Shown here in pieces: positions 17,227 to 25,964 of a DNA stretch of 40,668 nt. A program made the position numbers and the translations under genes. The notes below the pieces were generated by a model, which did not search any database, had not been told where the DNA came from, and saw nothing but the letters and a program-made list of their open reading frames with translations. Location: positions 1 through 40,668 of the forward strand of contig JAGWAQ010000001.1 in NCBI GenBank assembly GCA_021296375.1, written 5' to 3'. Origin of the DNA: Alphaproteobacteria bacterium (GTDB taxonomy: Bacteria; Pseudomonadota; Alphaproteobacteria; Puniceispirillales; UBA1172). Within the stretch, counting starts at the first letter, position 1; every line of letters starts with the position of its first letter.

Positions 17227-17577
17227 ATGACCACCCCAACGAAAGCCTGGCGAATCTGCTCGCGGCGCGGCGGGCGCGAATTATGTGTCTATATGCCCGC
17301 CGCCACCGCTGATGAGGCCAAGTTCAGCATCATGGGCATTGGAGATTCCAGGCGTCTTGCGAATTGGCTGTGGCAAGATGTCAATGACATCGCTGATATG
17401 GTGGCGGCGCGCTGCCCTGATCTTGACGGCCAGCTGACCGACGCGCCTTACATGAATTTGAAAACCGCCATCCGCGAGGGGCTGGTGTTGCGGCGGCTGG
17501 GGCGGGAGTATATCGGCTTCTGCTCGAGGGCGGCGGCGCGGCGGTTTACTGATCGCCGGAAATCGCGGCGAGCTTAG
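17227..17577 (+). CDS. Hypothetical protein (116 aa)
   Basis: Intact ORF in the operon. Confidence 0.55.
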   Translation: MTTPTKAWRICSRRGGRELCVYMPAATADEAKFSIMGIGDSRRLANWLWQDVNDIADMVAARCPDLDGQLTDAPYMNLKTAIREGLVLRRLGREYIGFCSRAAARRFTDRRKSRRA

Positions 17578-17591
17578 TAAAGGATAAAAAA

Positions 17592-17912
17592 ATGCGATAC
17601 TTTACAGCACATAACCTGAAATGGGTTGTAGGCTTGGATGATTGGTCACATCTAAGCGATATTGACGGCATTTTTGAGGAGGTGATCGATCGCACGGCCG
17701 CTCTCAACCCTGACGTCGCCCACAACCTGCACCAAAAACTGCGGGCCAATGGCGATGATCTGTATGAGTTTTTGTATACTGCTTCGAAAGATAACGCCCT
17801 GCGCGCCATCCTTGATGAAATCGAATCTGCGGCATGGAATATTGAAGAACAACGCTGGGCGAACCTTGAAGGTCACGGCGGCACTTGCTCGCTCAGAGCT
17901 GCTGGCAACTAG
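17592..17912 (+). CDS. Hypothetical protein (106 aa)
   Basis: Intact ORF with an upstream purine-rich stretch. Confidence 0.5.
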   Translation: MRYFTAHNLKWVVGLDDWSHLSDIDGIFEEVIDRTAALNPDVAHNLHQKLRANGDDLYEFLYTASKDNALRAILDEIESAAWNIEEQRWANLEGHGGTCSLRAAGN

Positions 17913-17939
17913 AGCGGCGGCGGCGCGATTCAGGCATCG

Positions 17940-18014
17940 AAAAAAAAGTGAAAAAAAGTGAAAAAAAATGACGTTTTGTTGTTGACGACAAGGTCAATTG
18001 ACCCTATATTATAG
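17940..18014 (+). promoter_or_regulatory. Strong sigma70-type promoter with phased A-tracts and operator palindrome
   Basis: A-tracts at 17940-47, 17951-57, 17961-68; TTGACG (17982-87)-17 nt-TATATT (18005-10); GGTCAATTGACC palindrome at 17992-18003 in the spacer. Confidence 0.8.
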
Positions 18015-18072
18015 TCATAGCCCAGAAAAAAGGGCACCAACCCCAAAGCCTACGGGCAACAGGAGCAAGACC

Positions 18073-18567
18073 ATGAAAACCATCATTCAAAACGCCGCTT
18101 TCCGCGCTGAAGAAAATGGCTTAAAGCCAGCTACCATCAAGCAAATCAACTACATTGCTTTTCTGGCGGACACCCGCGCTGATGCCATCAGCATCACCGG
18201 CGAACTCACCAACTCCACTTACATGCTGACGAGCCGCAAGGCTTCGGACATCATCGGCGATCTGCTCGATCTGCCCGAAAAAACCCTTGCTCAGGCGCAG
18301 GCCGATGAGCAAGCCAAAGCCGAAGCGCTGGCGATTACCGCCGCGCGCGGTGCCGCCAAAGCCGCCGCCAAAACTGAAATCCGCAATGCGGGCTTCAAAA
18401 AAGGCGATCGCGTCGAAATCCGCGACGGCGTAAAGCCAGATAGCGGTGAAGCAAATTGGGTCGAAGGCACTGTCGTCAAGGGTGGCGGCAAGCCAAAAGT
18501 TCGGATTGACGGCTATAATTCAGCTCATACAATCCGCAATATCGACGACATCCGCCACATCGGTTAA
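18073..18567 (+). CDS. Hypothetical cassette protein with C-terminal KOW/SH3-like segment (164 aa)
   Basis: MKTIIQNAAFRAEENG...FKKGDRVEIRDG..EGTVVKGGGKPKVRI; leader GGAGCAAGACC. Confidence 0.7.
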   Translation: MKTIIQNAAFRAEENGLKPATIKQINYIAFLADTRADAISITGELTNSTYMLTSRKASDIIGDLLDLPEKTLAQAQADEQAKAEALAITAARGAAKAAAKTEIRNAGFKKGDRVEIRDGVKPDSGEANWVEGTVVKGGGKPKVRIDGYNSAHTIRNIDDIRHIG

Positions 18568-18576
18568 TCCCTGCCT

Positions 18577-18606
18577 CACTCCACCGGCTCTCAAGCTGGT
18601 GGGGTG
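18577..18606 (+). other. 12-bp stem-loop (CACTCCACCGGC-TCTCAA-GCTGGTGGGGTG) after the first cassette gene
   Basis: Complementary arms including two G-T pairs, 6-nt loop, no T tract. Confidence 0.55.
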
Positions 18607-18621
18607 TAGCGGCGGTTACGT

Positions 18622-18675
18622 CAGGGTGGCGACCCTCGCCAGGGTGGCGACCCTCGCCAGGGTGGCGACCCTCGC
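18622..18675 (+). repeat. Three perfect 18-bp tandem repeats CAGGGTGGCGACCCTCGC, each with hairpin AGGGT-GGCG-ACCCT
   Basis: Direct reading: units 18622-18639, 18640-18657, 18658-18675. Confidence 0.9.
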
Positions 18676-18733
18676 CGACGGGCAATCCTGCCCTACAACC
18701 CAAGGCCCGCAGAGCGGGCAGAAGGAGAAGACC

Positions 18734-19318
18734 ATGAAGACCATTACATTTGAACTCACTAATGCTCAACTGCATCTGATGGCGGATCAATATTCCACGC
18801 ATTCCAAAAGCCGGATGTTGCAGGATATTCTGGCGGCGATGTCACCGGAAGCGGAGCAATACGCGCTTTTGGATGTGGATGAACACATGCCTCAAAAAAT
18901 CGTGACGGAATGCCACGCCGGTTATCAGCTCGTGGCTCATGACCTGCGTGAGGTCAGCGGTGAAATTTTCGACAAATACTGTCAGGATTATCCCGAAGAC
19001 CAGAGCGTCCATCGCTCTCATGAAGCCCGCAAATGGCGGGCGTCGTGGAAGCGCGCCGAGGTGCTGCTGGATCGTGCTGAACACGAGCTGAAGAAAACCG
19101 GCGCGGTCAGCATCGAAACCCTCGATGTTCTCGGCAAGGCCGCCGGGCTGGTCAAGAGCTTTGCTGTCCAGGATGGCGGATTCGCCAATGGCTGCCGGAC
19201 AAAAGCCGGGCCAATCTGGAAGCGCTATGAAAACCTGCGGCTGACCCACCCCGGCTATTCCACCGAGCCGGGGCGACATGGCTTTAACCGCATCGTCAAA
19301 ATCAAGACAGCGTCTTGA
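18734..19318 (+). CDS. Hypothetical cassette protein (194 aa)
   Basis: MKTITFELTNAQLHLMADQYSTHSKSRMLQ...; leader GGAGAAGACCATGAAGACCAT matches that of 18073. Confidence 0.7.
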   Translation: MKTITFELTNAQLHLMADQYSTHSKSRMLQDILAAMSPEAEQYALLDVDEHMPQKIVTECHAGYQLVAHDLREVSGEIFDKYCQDYPEDQSVHRSHEARKWRASWKRAEVLLDRAEHELKKTGAVSIETLDVLGKAAGLVKSFAVQDGGFANGCRTKAGPIWKRYENLRLTHPGYSTEPGRHGFNRIVKIKTAS

Positions 19319-19327
19319 CACTTTCGC

Positions 19328-19372
19328 ATCCTCACCGGCACCAAAACAGTGCCGGTGAGGATCGGTTTTTTT
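19328..19372 (+). terminator. Strong intrinsic terminator
   Basis: 14-bp perfect stem ATCCTCACCGGCAC/GTGCCGGTGAGGAT, 7-nt loop, CGG then TTTTTTT. Confidence 0.9.
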
Positions 19373-19384
19373 GATGGAGAACAA

Positions 19385-19729
19385 ATGATGACCAATTCCA
19401 ATTCAAAAATTCATGGGAATACTGGCAAACGTCATACTGCCGAAGCTCGCCGCAAAATAAGTGATTTTCAAAAAAGTAGAAAGCGCGAGCCTTTTTCTGT
19501 CGAAACCCGCCGCAGGATGAGTAAGGCTGCAAAAAACAAGCCCCAATCTCCTAAACATACTAGAAATATGGCGATTGGCGTTTCTTTTGCCGCCGCCTGG
19601 AAAAAGGCGGAGCATCTTGATGAGATTGAACACCTGATGTCGCTGGGTGTTGAAAATACGATTGCCAAATGGGATGTCACTCCTGACGAAATTTTGGCTC
19701 TCATTGCCAAAAAGAAAGCGAAATCATGA
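19385..19729 (+). CDS. NUMOD3-like DNA-binding-motif protein without an evident nuclease domain (114 aa)
   Basis: GNTGKRHTAEARRKISDFQKSRKREPFSVETRRRMSKAAKNK: two NUMOD3-like repeats. Confidence 0.6.
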   Translation: MMTNSNSKIHGNTGKRHTAEARRKISDFQKSRKREPFSVETRRRMSKAAKNKPQSPKHTRNMAIGVSFAAAWKKAEHLDEIEHLMSLGVENTIAKWDVTPDEILALIAKKKAKS

Positions 19730-20004
19730 AACTCACCCCTGAATTGCTCAAGCGATTTCGTTTGTATTCACCCCCCGCCCGTTTAAGCACTGCCGCCATG
19801 GCGGCGCTGGTGGGATTGAAATTCGGCCGCAACTGGGGCTATTTTGAATCGCCCGAAAGCGCGGCGACCCATCGCCGCCTGAACCCCTGCATGCGGCGCG
19901 CCGTCATCCTCATCTGGTGGTACGTCAAAACAACCGGCGCCCTGCCGGATTTCGACAAGCTCGAAGATGAAATGGTCAATGAGCTCGATCAACCCCCGAA
20001 ATAA
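19726..20004 (+). CDS. Hypothetical protein (92 aa)
   Basis: ATGA overlap with the upstream gene. Confidence 0.55.
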   Translation: MKLTPELLKRFRLYSPPARLSTAAMAALVGLKFGRNWGYFESPESAATHRRLNPCMRRAVILIWWYVKTTGALPDFDKLEDEMVNELDQPPK

Positions 20005-20084
20005 ACATCCCCGTCACGCCGCCACCAGCCGCCGCTGGGGGGCTGGCGGCACCCATCCCGCCAGATTTGATCTTGAGGGCAAAA

Positions 20085-20109
20085 TTAAACGCGTTTAAAC
20101 GGGGTTTAA
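20085..20109. repeat. Palindrome TTAAACGCGTTTAA followed by another GTTTAA
   Basis: Perfect 14-bp palindrome at 20085-20098; GTTTAA again at 20104. Confidence 0.6.
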
Positions 20110-20163
20110 GCGGGGTCTGTGCCTGAAGCTGCCCTGCCCCTGCAGCTCTCACCCGCTTCCATT

Positions 20164-20207
20164 TGGCGAAATCGCCACGCCACCCGCCCGCCGCCATGGG
20201 CTATGAT
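20164..20207 (+). promoter_or_regulatory. Late-type operator-promoter element, copy 2 (-10-like TATGAT at 20202-20207)
   Basis: TGGCGAAATCGCCACGCCACC at 20164; same spacing as copies 1 and 3. Confidence 0.8.
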
Positions 20208-20237
20208 GTCTTTGTTTGCATCAACCCGGAGGCGCAA

Positions 20238-20807
20238 GTGGACTGGACAAAAATCAAATCAGCAGTGGCGGCGGTGGCCCCGACATTGGGGGGGTTGATC
20301 ATCCCCGGGCCTGTCGGCGTTGGCGCCGGTGCCTTGATCGCCAATGCGCTCGGCACCCCCGATGACCCTGAAGAGGTCATCAACACCATCATGAGAAATC
20401 CCGCCGCCGCCACTGAAAAATTGCGGGGGCTGCAGATTCAGAAATCGGCAGAAATTTCCGCGCTTCAAATCGCCGCCGAGCGCGACATGGCGCTGGCCAT
20501 CAACCAGACCATGCGCGCCGAAGTCACCAGCGCCCATCCCTACGCCCGCAACTGGCGGCCCACCATCGGCTACATCGTGGCGTACATGCTCGCCAGCCTG
20601 TGGACAGGGCTGATCTATATCCTGTTCTTCAAACCGACGGAGGATTTTGTCGCGGCCGCCGCCGCCGCCGCCGAGCTCAACACCATCTTCGTGGCCGCGC
20701 TGGCGGTGCTTGGCATTAATATTGCCAACCGGTCCGGCGACAAGCGCGCCGCCATGGGCGCCCCGACGGCGATCGAGAGCCTGAAAAAACTGGTGCGGGA
20801 GAATTAG
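20238..20807 (+). CDS. 3-TM holin (GTA-type holin family-like); likely GTG start
   Basis: WTKIKSAVAAVAPTLGGLIIPGPVGVGAGALIA...; GGAGG 5 nt before GTG 20238; the longer ORF start (20163) runs through the promoter. Confidence 0.75.
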   Translation: MDWTKIKSAVAAVAPTLGGLIIPGPVGVGAGALIANALGTPDDPEEVINTIMRNPAAATEKLRGLQIQKSAEISALQIAAERDMALAINQTMRAEVTSAHPYARNWRPTIGYIVAYMLASLWTGLIYILFFKPTEDFVAAAAAAAELNTIFVAALAVLGINIANRSGDKRAAMGAPTAIESLKKLVREN

Positions 20808-20810
20808 ACC

Positions 20811-21107
20811 ATGACGGATTTGCTGCCCTGGCTGCAATGGTTGACGCCCCCAACCCTCGCCCTTGCTGTGTGGGCGATATGGGGGCGGGTGGAATTGCAG
20901 AAACAGATCGCCCTGCTCAAAGTCAAGGTCGATCACCTTGAACAAACCGCGAAGGACAGCCCGTCGCACGCCGATATTGAAAAGCTGGTCGGCACGCTCA
21001 AGACATTGACCGCCACGCTGGAAGGCCTGGAAAAGCGGTTCGTTCAGCAGCAAAGCCAGTTGACGCGCATCGAAAGCTTTCTGATGAATAACAAGGACAT
21101 AAAATGA
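20811..21107 (+). CDS. DUF2730-like membrane/coiled-coil protein
   Basis: N-terminal TM plus coiled coil, in Mu-like gene order. Confidence 0.7.
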   Translation: MTDLLPWLQWLTPPTLALAVWAIWGRVELQKQIALLKVKVDHLEQTAKDSPSHADIEKLVGTLKTLTATLEGLEKRFVQQQSQLTRIESFLMNNKDIK

Positions 21108-21406
21108 CTACCTACAAAAAACATCTTGCGGAACACCGCCGGCTGTCGATTCTGCGGGCGGCGTTGATGAACAATTTCAAAATCAACGAGAGCATCACCC
21201 AGACCGTGCTGGCGGAGTTCGGGCTGGTGGCGCCGCGCGAGGAAATCAGGGCAGAGTTCACCTGGCTGGCGGAGGCCGGGCTGGGCAAGACAGAAGAGCT
21301 GAGCCCGACGTTGATGGTCTTCACCATCAATCAGCGCGGCAAGGAAACGGCGAAGGGAATCAAGCTGGTGGATGGTGTAGCTGAACCCGGCCCCGAGATG
21401 GCCTGA
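21104..21406 (+). CDS. wHTH-like phage protein (VpaChn25_0724-type)
   Basis: RRLSILRAALMNNFKINESITQTVLAEFGLVAPREEIRAEFTWLAEAGL... Confidence 0.65.
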   Translation: MTTYKKHLAEHRRLSILRAALMNNFKINESITQTVLAEFGLVAPREEIRAEFTWLAEAGLGKTEELSPTLMVFTINQRGKETAKGIKLVDGVAEPGPEMA

Positions 21407-21409
21407 GCA

Positions 21410-21964
21410 ATGGGAAAGCGCGGGCCAAAATCATCTCTCACCACCTTGCCTCATGACGTCAAGGCGCAGGTCGACCAGATGCTCAATAGCGGGGTGACGA
21501 TCCGCGAGCTGGTGAGTTATCTGCGTGAGGCCGGTGAGGAGCGCAGCCATGGCGCGGTCCAGCGGTTCACCGCCCAGGAACGCGCGATCAGGAAACGCCT
21601 GCACCAGAGCCGCGAGATGGCGGCGCGGGTGGTCAGTGAGCTGGGGTCAGCGGCGGCTCAGGGCAAGCAGGGCCGCCTGCTGGTGGAGCTGGTGCAAAAC
21701 CTGACCAATGAATACATGCGCAACATCTATGATGGCGCGGAAATGACGCCCGATGACATCCAGAAACTGGCGCGCGGCATCAAGGAGATGGCGATCGCGC
21801 TGCGCCATAGCCAGGACTTTGAGGATCGCGACGCGGTGATGGCAAAGGCGGCGGCGGCGGCGGCGTCAATCATCAAGGATCGCGCTGAAGGTGGCGGCGC
21901 TAATGCCATTGAGAATGGTGAGGATCTGCTTGCCGCGATCCGCAGCGCCATGGAGGACGGCTGA
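21410..21964 (+). CDS. DUF3486-family (Mu gp27-like) small terminase-position protein
   Basis: GKRGPKSSLTTLPHDVKAQVDQMLNSGVTIRELVSYLRE.. Confidence 0.8.
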   Translation: MGKRGPKSSLTTLPHDVKAQVDQMLNSGVTIRELVSYLREAGEERSHGAVQRFTAQERAIRKRLHQSREMAARVVSELGSAAAQGKQGRLLVELVQNLTNEYMRNIYDGAEMTPDDIQKLARGIKEMAIALRHSQDFEDRDAVMAKAAAAAASIIKDRAEGGGANAIENGEDLLAAIRSAMEDG

Positions 21965-23547
21965 TGGCCAAATCCCCAAAGCCCCGCAAATCTGACATTG
22001 TCAAATGGGCCTTGCTGCCCTACCAATCCGCATGGGTCAAAGACAAATCCCCCGTCAAGGTCTGTGAGAAAGGCCGCCGCATCGGCATCAGCTGGGCGGA
22101 AGCCTATGACGACACGCTCTACGCCCTGGAAGGCGGCGGCAATGTCTACTACCAGACTTTCGCCGTTGATGCCGCCCGCGGCTTCATCAATGATTGCGAG
22201 TACTGGCTCAACGCTTTGCGGAACCTCAGCCTCACGGCGGTGGAGGTTGACCCGATCGATTATCTTCATGAAAACACCACCGCCGAAGAACAATTGAGCA
22301 TCAAGGCCTTCCGGATTGACCTGCCGAACGGGCGGGAGATCGTCGCCCTGACATCAAGCCCCCGCCAGTTCCGCTCCAAGGGTCGCCCCGGCGACCGCGC
22401 CGTGCTGGATGAAGCGGCGTTTATGAATGACATTGACGAGTCCATCAAGGCGGTGCTTGCCTTCACGATTTGGGGTGGCGGGGTGCGCGTGATTTCAACC
22501 CATGATGGCATTGACAACCCCTTTAATATTTTGATCGATGACATCAAACAGGGGTTAAAAAAATACAGCCACCACCGCATCCCCTTCTCGCAAGCCGAGG
22601 ATGACGGGCTGGTGGAGCGCGTCTGCCATGTCATTGAAAGCCATAAAACTGAAGCCGACCGCCGCCCTGTCGATGCCGCCATGATCGCCGCCAAATCGGA
22701 AGAGATCAGGGATATTTATGCCGACAACGCGGATGAGGAGCTGGAGTGCATCCCCCGCTCGCGCCTCGGCGCCTATTACGACGCCGTGCTGGTGCGGGCG
22801 GCGCGTCATCCTGATGCCGGCAACCCCGGGCTGGCGGATCCCGATTCGCTGGCCTGGGTCGGCATTGACCTGGCACGCAAACAGCACCAATGGGTTGCCT
22901 CTATTATTCAGGATCGTCAGGGCAAGACACGGCTGGTCGAAGAGGTCATCCTGCCCGACGCGCATATTGACGCGCAGGATCAGGCGGTGAGCGGCATCTT
23001 CACGCGCTATAATGTCGCGCAGGTTTTTGCGGATGAGATTGGACTCGGTGAAGGTTATATCGAAAACTGGAAGCGGATGCGCCCCGGCCAGCGCGTTAAT
23101 GAAGGCCGCGGCAATCAATGGGTGTCGTCGATTAACGGGCTGAAGATCACCGGCGTGCGCGCCCAGGGCGACCGGCGGTTTGAAATGGCGGATCGCCTGA
23201 AAGCCTATCTTGAAGCGGGGACGCTGGAGATCCCTGATGATCGCGAGCTGTTCAATGAGTTCAGCCTGTTCCGCACTGTCAAGTCACCGGCGGGATCGGT
23301 CACCCTGCAGACGCTGGAAAATCGCGCCGGTCACGGCGACCGCGTCTGGGCCTTGATCTTCGCGCTGGCCGCCAAGGACGACGGGCTGGTGGAAGCGGTG
23401 ATGGCATCAGGGCGGCTTGATTACGACGAGCTGATGGACCATAACCCTGACGCGGCGCGGGCCTTGATGATGGAGGCCTATAACAAACGCCGGATGACCC
23501 CCCAATTGCCGTATCAAAAACGATCCCGCGGAGGCGCGACATGGTAG
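21964..23547 (+). CDS. Large terminase subunit (Mu gp28-like)
   Basis: VKVCEKGRRIGISWAEAYDDTLYAL..; SSPRQFRSKGRPGDRAVLDEAAF; nuclease-like WVGIDLARKQHQW. Confidence 0.9.
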   Translation: MAKSPKPRKSDIVKWALLPYQSAWVKDKSPVKVCEKGRRIGISWAEAYDDTLYALEGGGNVYYQTFAVDAARGFINDCEYWLNALRNLSLTAVEVDPIDYLHENTTAEEQLSIKAFRIDLPNGREIVALTSSPRQFRSKGRPGDRAVLDEAAFMNDIDESIKAVLAFTIWGGGVRVISTHDGIDNPFNILIDDIKQGLKKYSHHRIPFSQAEDDGLVERVCHVIESHKTEADRRPVDAAMIAAKSEEIRDIYADNADEELECIPRSRLGAYYDAVLVRAARHPDAGNPGLADPDSLAWVGIDLARKQHQWVASIIQDRQGKTRLVEEVILPDAHIDAQDQAVSGIFTRYNVAQVFADEIGLGEGYIENWKRMRPGQRVNEGRGNQWVSSINGLKITGVRAQGDRRFEMADRLKAYLEAGTLEIPDDRELFNEFSLFRTVKSPAGSVTLQTLENRAGHGDRVWALIFALAAKDDGLVEAVMASGRLDYDELMDHNPDAARALMMEAYNKRRMTPQLPYQKRSRGGATW

Positions 23548-25046
23548 ATAAACCCCCCGTAACAAATTTGCCCGGAACAACCTTATCGGGGCTGGTCAGC
23601 CAGATGCCGCTCGACGATATCCTGCCTTCGACCAACACAAAAGCGGCGATCGCGGAAGCGGGTTACGGCAACCCCCGCTATGAACCCGGCTGGGCGCCGA
23701 TTGGCAGTGGCACGGGCGGCGGAAACTTCAGCCCGTTTTCAACCTCGCCTGCCCATATGCGGCGGATGGCGGAACACCTCTATCATTTCTCGCCGCTGGC
23801 ACGCGGCATGGTGGATGTCCCGCTCGCCTTCCAATTGGGGCGGCCGCTGCGCTGGCAGCATCCTGATGAAGACATGCTCGAGATGGTGGAGGCGTTCTGG
23901 ACGAGTGCCGGCAACAACATGGACATCCGCTTCCTTGAGTTGATGCGGCGGCTGGCGCTTGATGGTGAGCTGATCTTGACGCGGATCATCGATCCCATCA
24001 CCGGCATGGCGACCATCGGCACCCTGCCGCCCGACATGGTGACGGAAATCGAATGCGACCCGATGATGCCTGACCGTCCGGCGGTGCTGCACCGCAAGGG
24101 ATTCGGGCTTGAGCCGGACATGGCCTGGCGCGTCGCGGGCGAGGGCTGGTCGATCATGGCGCAAGCCCTGCGCGACGCGGCAACAGATGGTGAGGTGCAT
24201 TATTTCACCATCAACCGCACGCGCTCAACGCCGCGCGGCAGTGGTGATCTTGTGCCAATCATTGACTGGATCAGGGCTTATGAAAACGCCTTGTTCGAAG
24301 AGATTGAAAACTGGTCTGACCTCCGCAGTTTCATCTATTCTGTGCAGGTGGCGGGGGCTGATCAGGCGGAGCTGGACCAGTGGAAGAAGGCCATCGGCCG
24401 CCCCGACCCCGGCGAAATGCTGTTTCATAATGACCGCATCGAGCTGAAGGCCATCGCGCCGGCGCTCAATTCCTATGATTGGGCCAACGCGTCGCGGCAA
24501 TTCCGTAATCATATACTGACGCCGCGGGCCTTCCCCGAACACTGGTTCGGCGGCGGCGGTAATGTCAATCGCGCGACGGCGGCGGAGATGGACACGCCGG
24601 TTCTTAACATTCTGCAGGAACGGCGCAACACGATTATTGGAATCGCGAAGGAAGTGGTGATGGTGGAAATGCTGACGCGGCTTGAAGCGACGGGGATGAT
24701 GGCGGGGCGGCGCGCGGAATTGATGGAGGATCTGGCGGTCGACATGCAGCCCTTGACCCGGCCTGACGGCTCAAAGACGGCGGCGGCCTTTGCCTCCGGC
24801 GCGACGGCGGCGGCGCATCTTCATATGCAGGGGCTGCTGACCACCGATGGCGCGCTCAAGATCATTTCCTCTTACGCCGCCGACGCCGGGGTTGAGCTTG
24901 ACGCTGGCGAGGAATTGACGGCGGCGCTGGCCCGCGCTGAAGAAGAGCGGGCGGTGATGGCGGATGACGGGATGAGCGGCATCGGCGGCAGCCCTGATGA
25001 TGCCCGCACTGATGACAACAGGGGTGATGGTGATGCCGCGGCTTGA
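23541..25046 (+). CDS. Portal protein (501 aa)
   Basis: Position after the terminase; portal-like sequence ..LRRLALDGELILTRIIDP.., ..RAFPEHWFGGGGNVNRATAAEMDTPV... Confidence 0.85.
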   Translation: MVDKPPVTNLPGTTLSGLVSQMPLDDILPSTNTKAAIAEAGYGNPRYEPGWAPIGSGTGGGNFSPFSTSPAHMRRMAEHLYHFSPLARGMVDVPLAFQLGRPLRWQHPDEDMLEMVEAFWTSAGNNMDIRFLELMRRLALDGELILTRIIDPITGMATIGTLPPDMVTEIECDPMMPDRPAVLHRKGFGLEPDMAWRVAGEGWSIMAQALRDAATDGEVHYFTINRTRSTPRGSGDLVPIIDWIRAYENALFEEIENWSDLRSFIYSVQVAGADQAELDQWKKAIGRPDPGEMLFHNDRIELKAIAPALNSYDWANASRQFRNHILTPRAFPEHWFGGGGNVNRATAAEMDTPVLNILQERRNTIIGIAKEVVMVEMLTRLEATGMMAGRRAELMEDLAVDMQPLTRPDGSKTAAAFASGATAAAHLHMQGLLTTDGALKIISSYAADAGVELDAGEELTAALARAEEERAVMADDGMSGIGGSPDDARTDDNRGDGDAAA

Positions 25047-25932
25047 CCCCCGCGAACGGGCGTTTCGCCAGACCCGTGAGGCGCAATTGCGCCGCATTGC
25101 CCGGCTTGATCGCCTGGTGGCGCGCGACGTCAGGCAGGCGTTTGACGAGGCGCGGGTGCGTATCCGCTCCGCCCTCGCCGGTGAAGACCTGAGCGATTTT
25201 GCGCAGGCGCGGCTGACCGCCCTGTTGCCGGAGATCGATCGTCAGGCCGCCGCGCTGGCGGGGGCCATGGCGGATCTGGCGGATGAGGCGGTGGCCACCG
25301 GCGCTGTCCTGGGCGCGGATATGGCGCGGGTGCCGCTGATGGCGGCAGGGGTGAGCGGCATCAGCTCGAGCCTGACGGCGGTCAGCGCAACGCAAATCGC
25401 CGGCATCAGGAATTTCACGACGGGCAAGATCCGCAATATCTCGAACAACCTGGCGCGGGAAATCGGGGATGAGCTGGCGCTGGCCCTGACCGGCGCCGTC
25501 AATCGCCAGCAGGTGCTGGGGTTCATCACGGCGCGGGTCACCGGCGGGATGCGGCGGGCGCAGACGATTGTCAATACCGAGCTTGGCCGCGCCTATTCGA
25601 CGGCGGCGCAGGACCGCCTGGCGGCGGCGGCGGAAGATGTGCCGGGGCTGAAGAAGCAATGGCGGCGGTCGGGCAAGCTGCGCTCGCGGCCGTCCCATGA
25701 CCGCATCGACGGGCAGGTGGTGGGGGTTGATGAAAAATTCCGCCTGAAAGCCGGGCTGGTCAAGCTCAATTACCCCCGCGATCCCGCTGGCCCGGCGGCG
25801 GAAACCATCAATTGCGGCTGCACCAGCCTGCCGTTTGTCGAAGACTGGGAGATGGCGGCACCAGGCGCCCAGCCCCTGAGCGACGATGACATCGCGCGGC
25901 TGAATACCGCGGGCGGACGCTGGCGGGTGTGA
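25033..25932 (+). CDS. Mu F-like head morphogenesis protein
   Basis: GKLRSRPSHDRIDGQVVGVDEKF...NYPRDPAGPAAETINCGCTSLPF. Confidence 0.85.
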   Translation: MPRLDPRERAFRQTREAQLRRIARLDRLVARDVRQAFDEARVRIRSALAGEDLSDFAQARLTALLPEIDRQAAALAGAMADLADEAVATGAVLGADMARVPLMAAGVSGISSSLTAVSATQIAGIRNFTTGKIRNISNNLAREIGDELALALTGAVNRQQVLGFITARVTGGMRRAQTIVNTELGRAYSTAAQDRLAAAAEDVPGLKKQWRRSGKLRSRPSHDRIDGQVVGVDEKFRLKAGLVKLNYPRDPAGPAAETINCGCTSLPFVEDWEMAAPGAQPLSDDDIARLNTAGGRWRV

Positions 25933-25964
25933 CGCGAACAGAGCGGTGATGACATCTGAAATTT

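Noticed and set aside
18622-18675. Possible CRISPR array
   Set aside because: Repeats are contiguous 18-mers with no spacers and no cas genes; treated as a tandem hairpin repeat.
18446-18733. N-terminal extension of the 18734 gene through the tandem repeats (RVATLARVATLARVATLA)
   Set aside because: A clear GGAG SD and a leader matching the 18073 gene support ATG 18734; the extension overlaps the upstream gene and the hairpins.
20259-21053. 264-aa minus-strand ORF
   Set aside because: Antisense to the holin and DUF2730-like genes.
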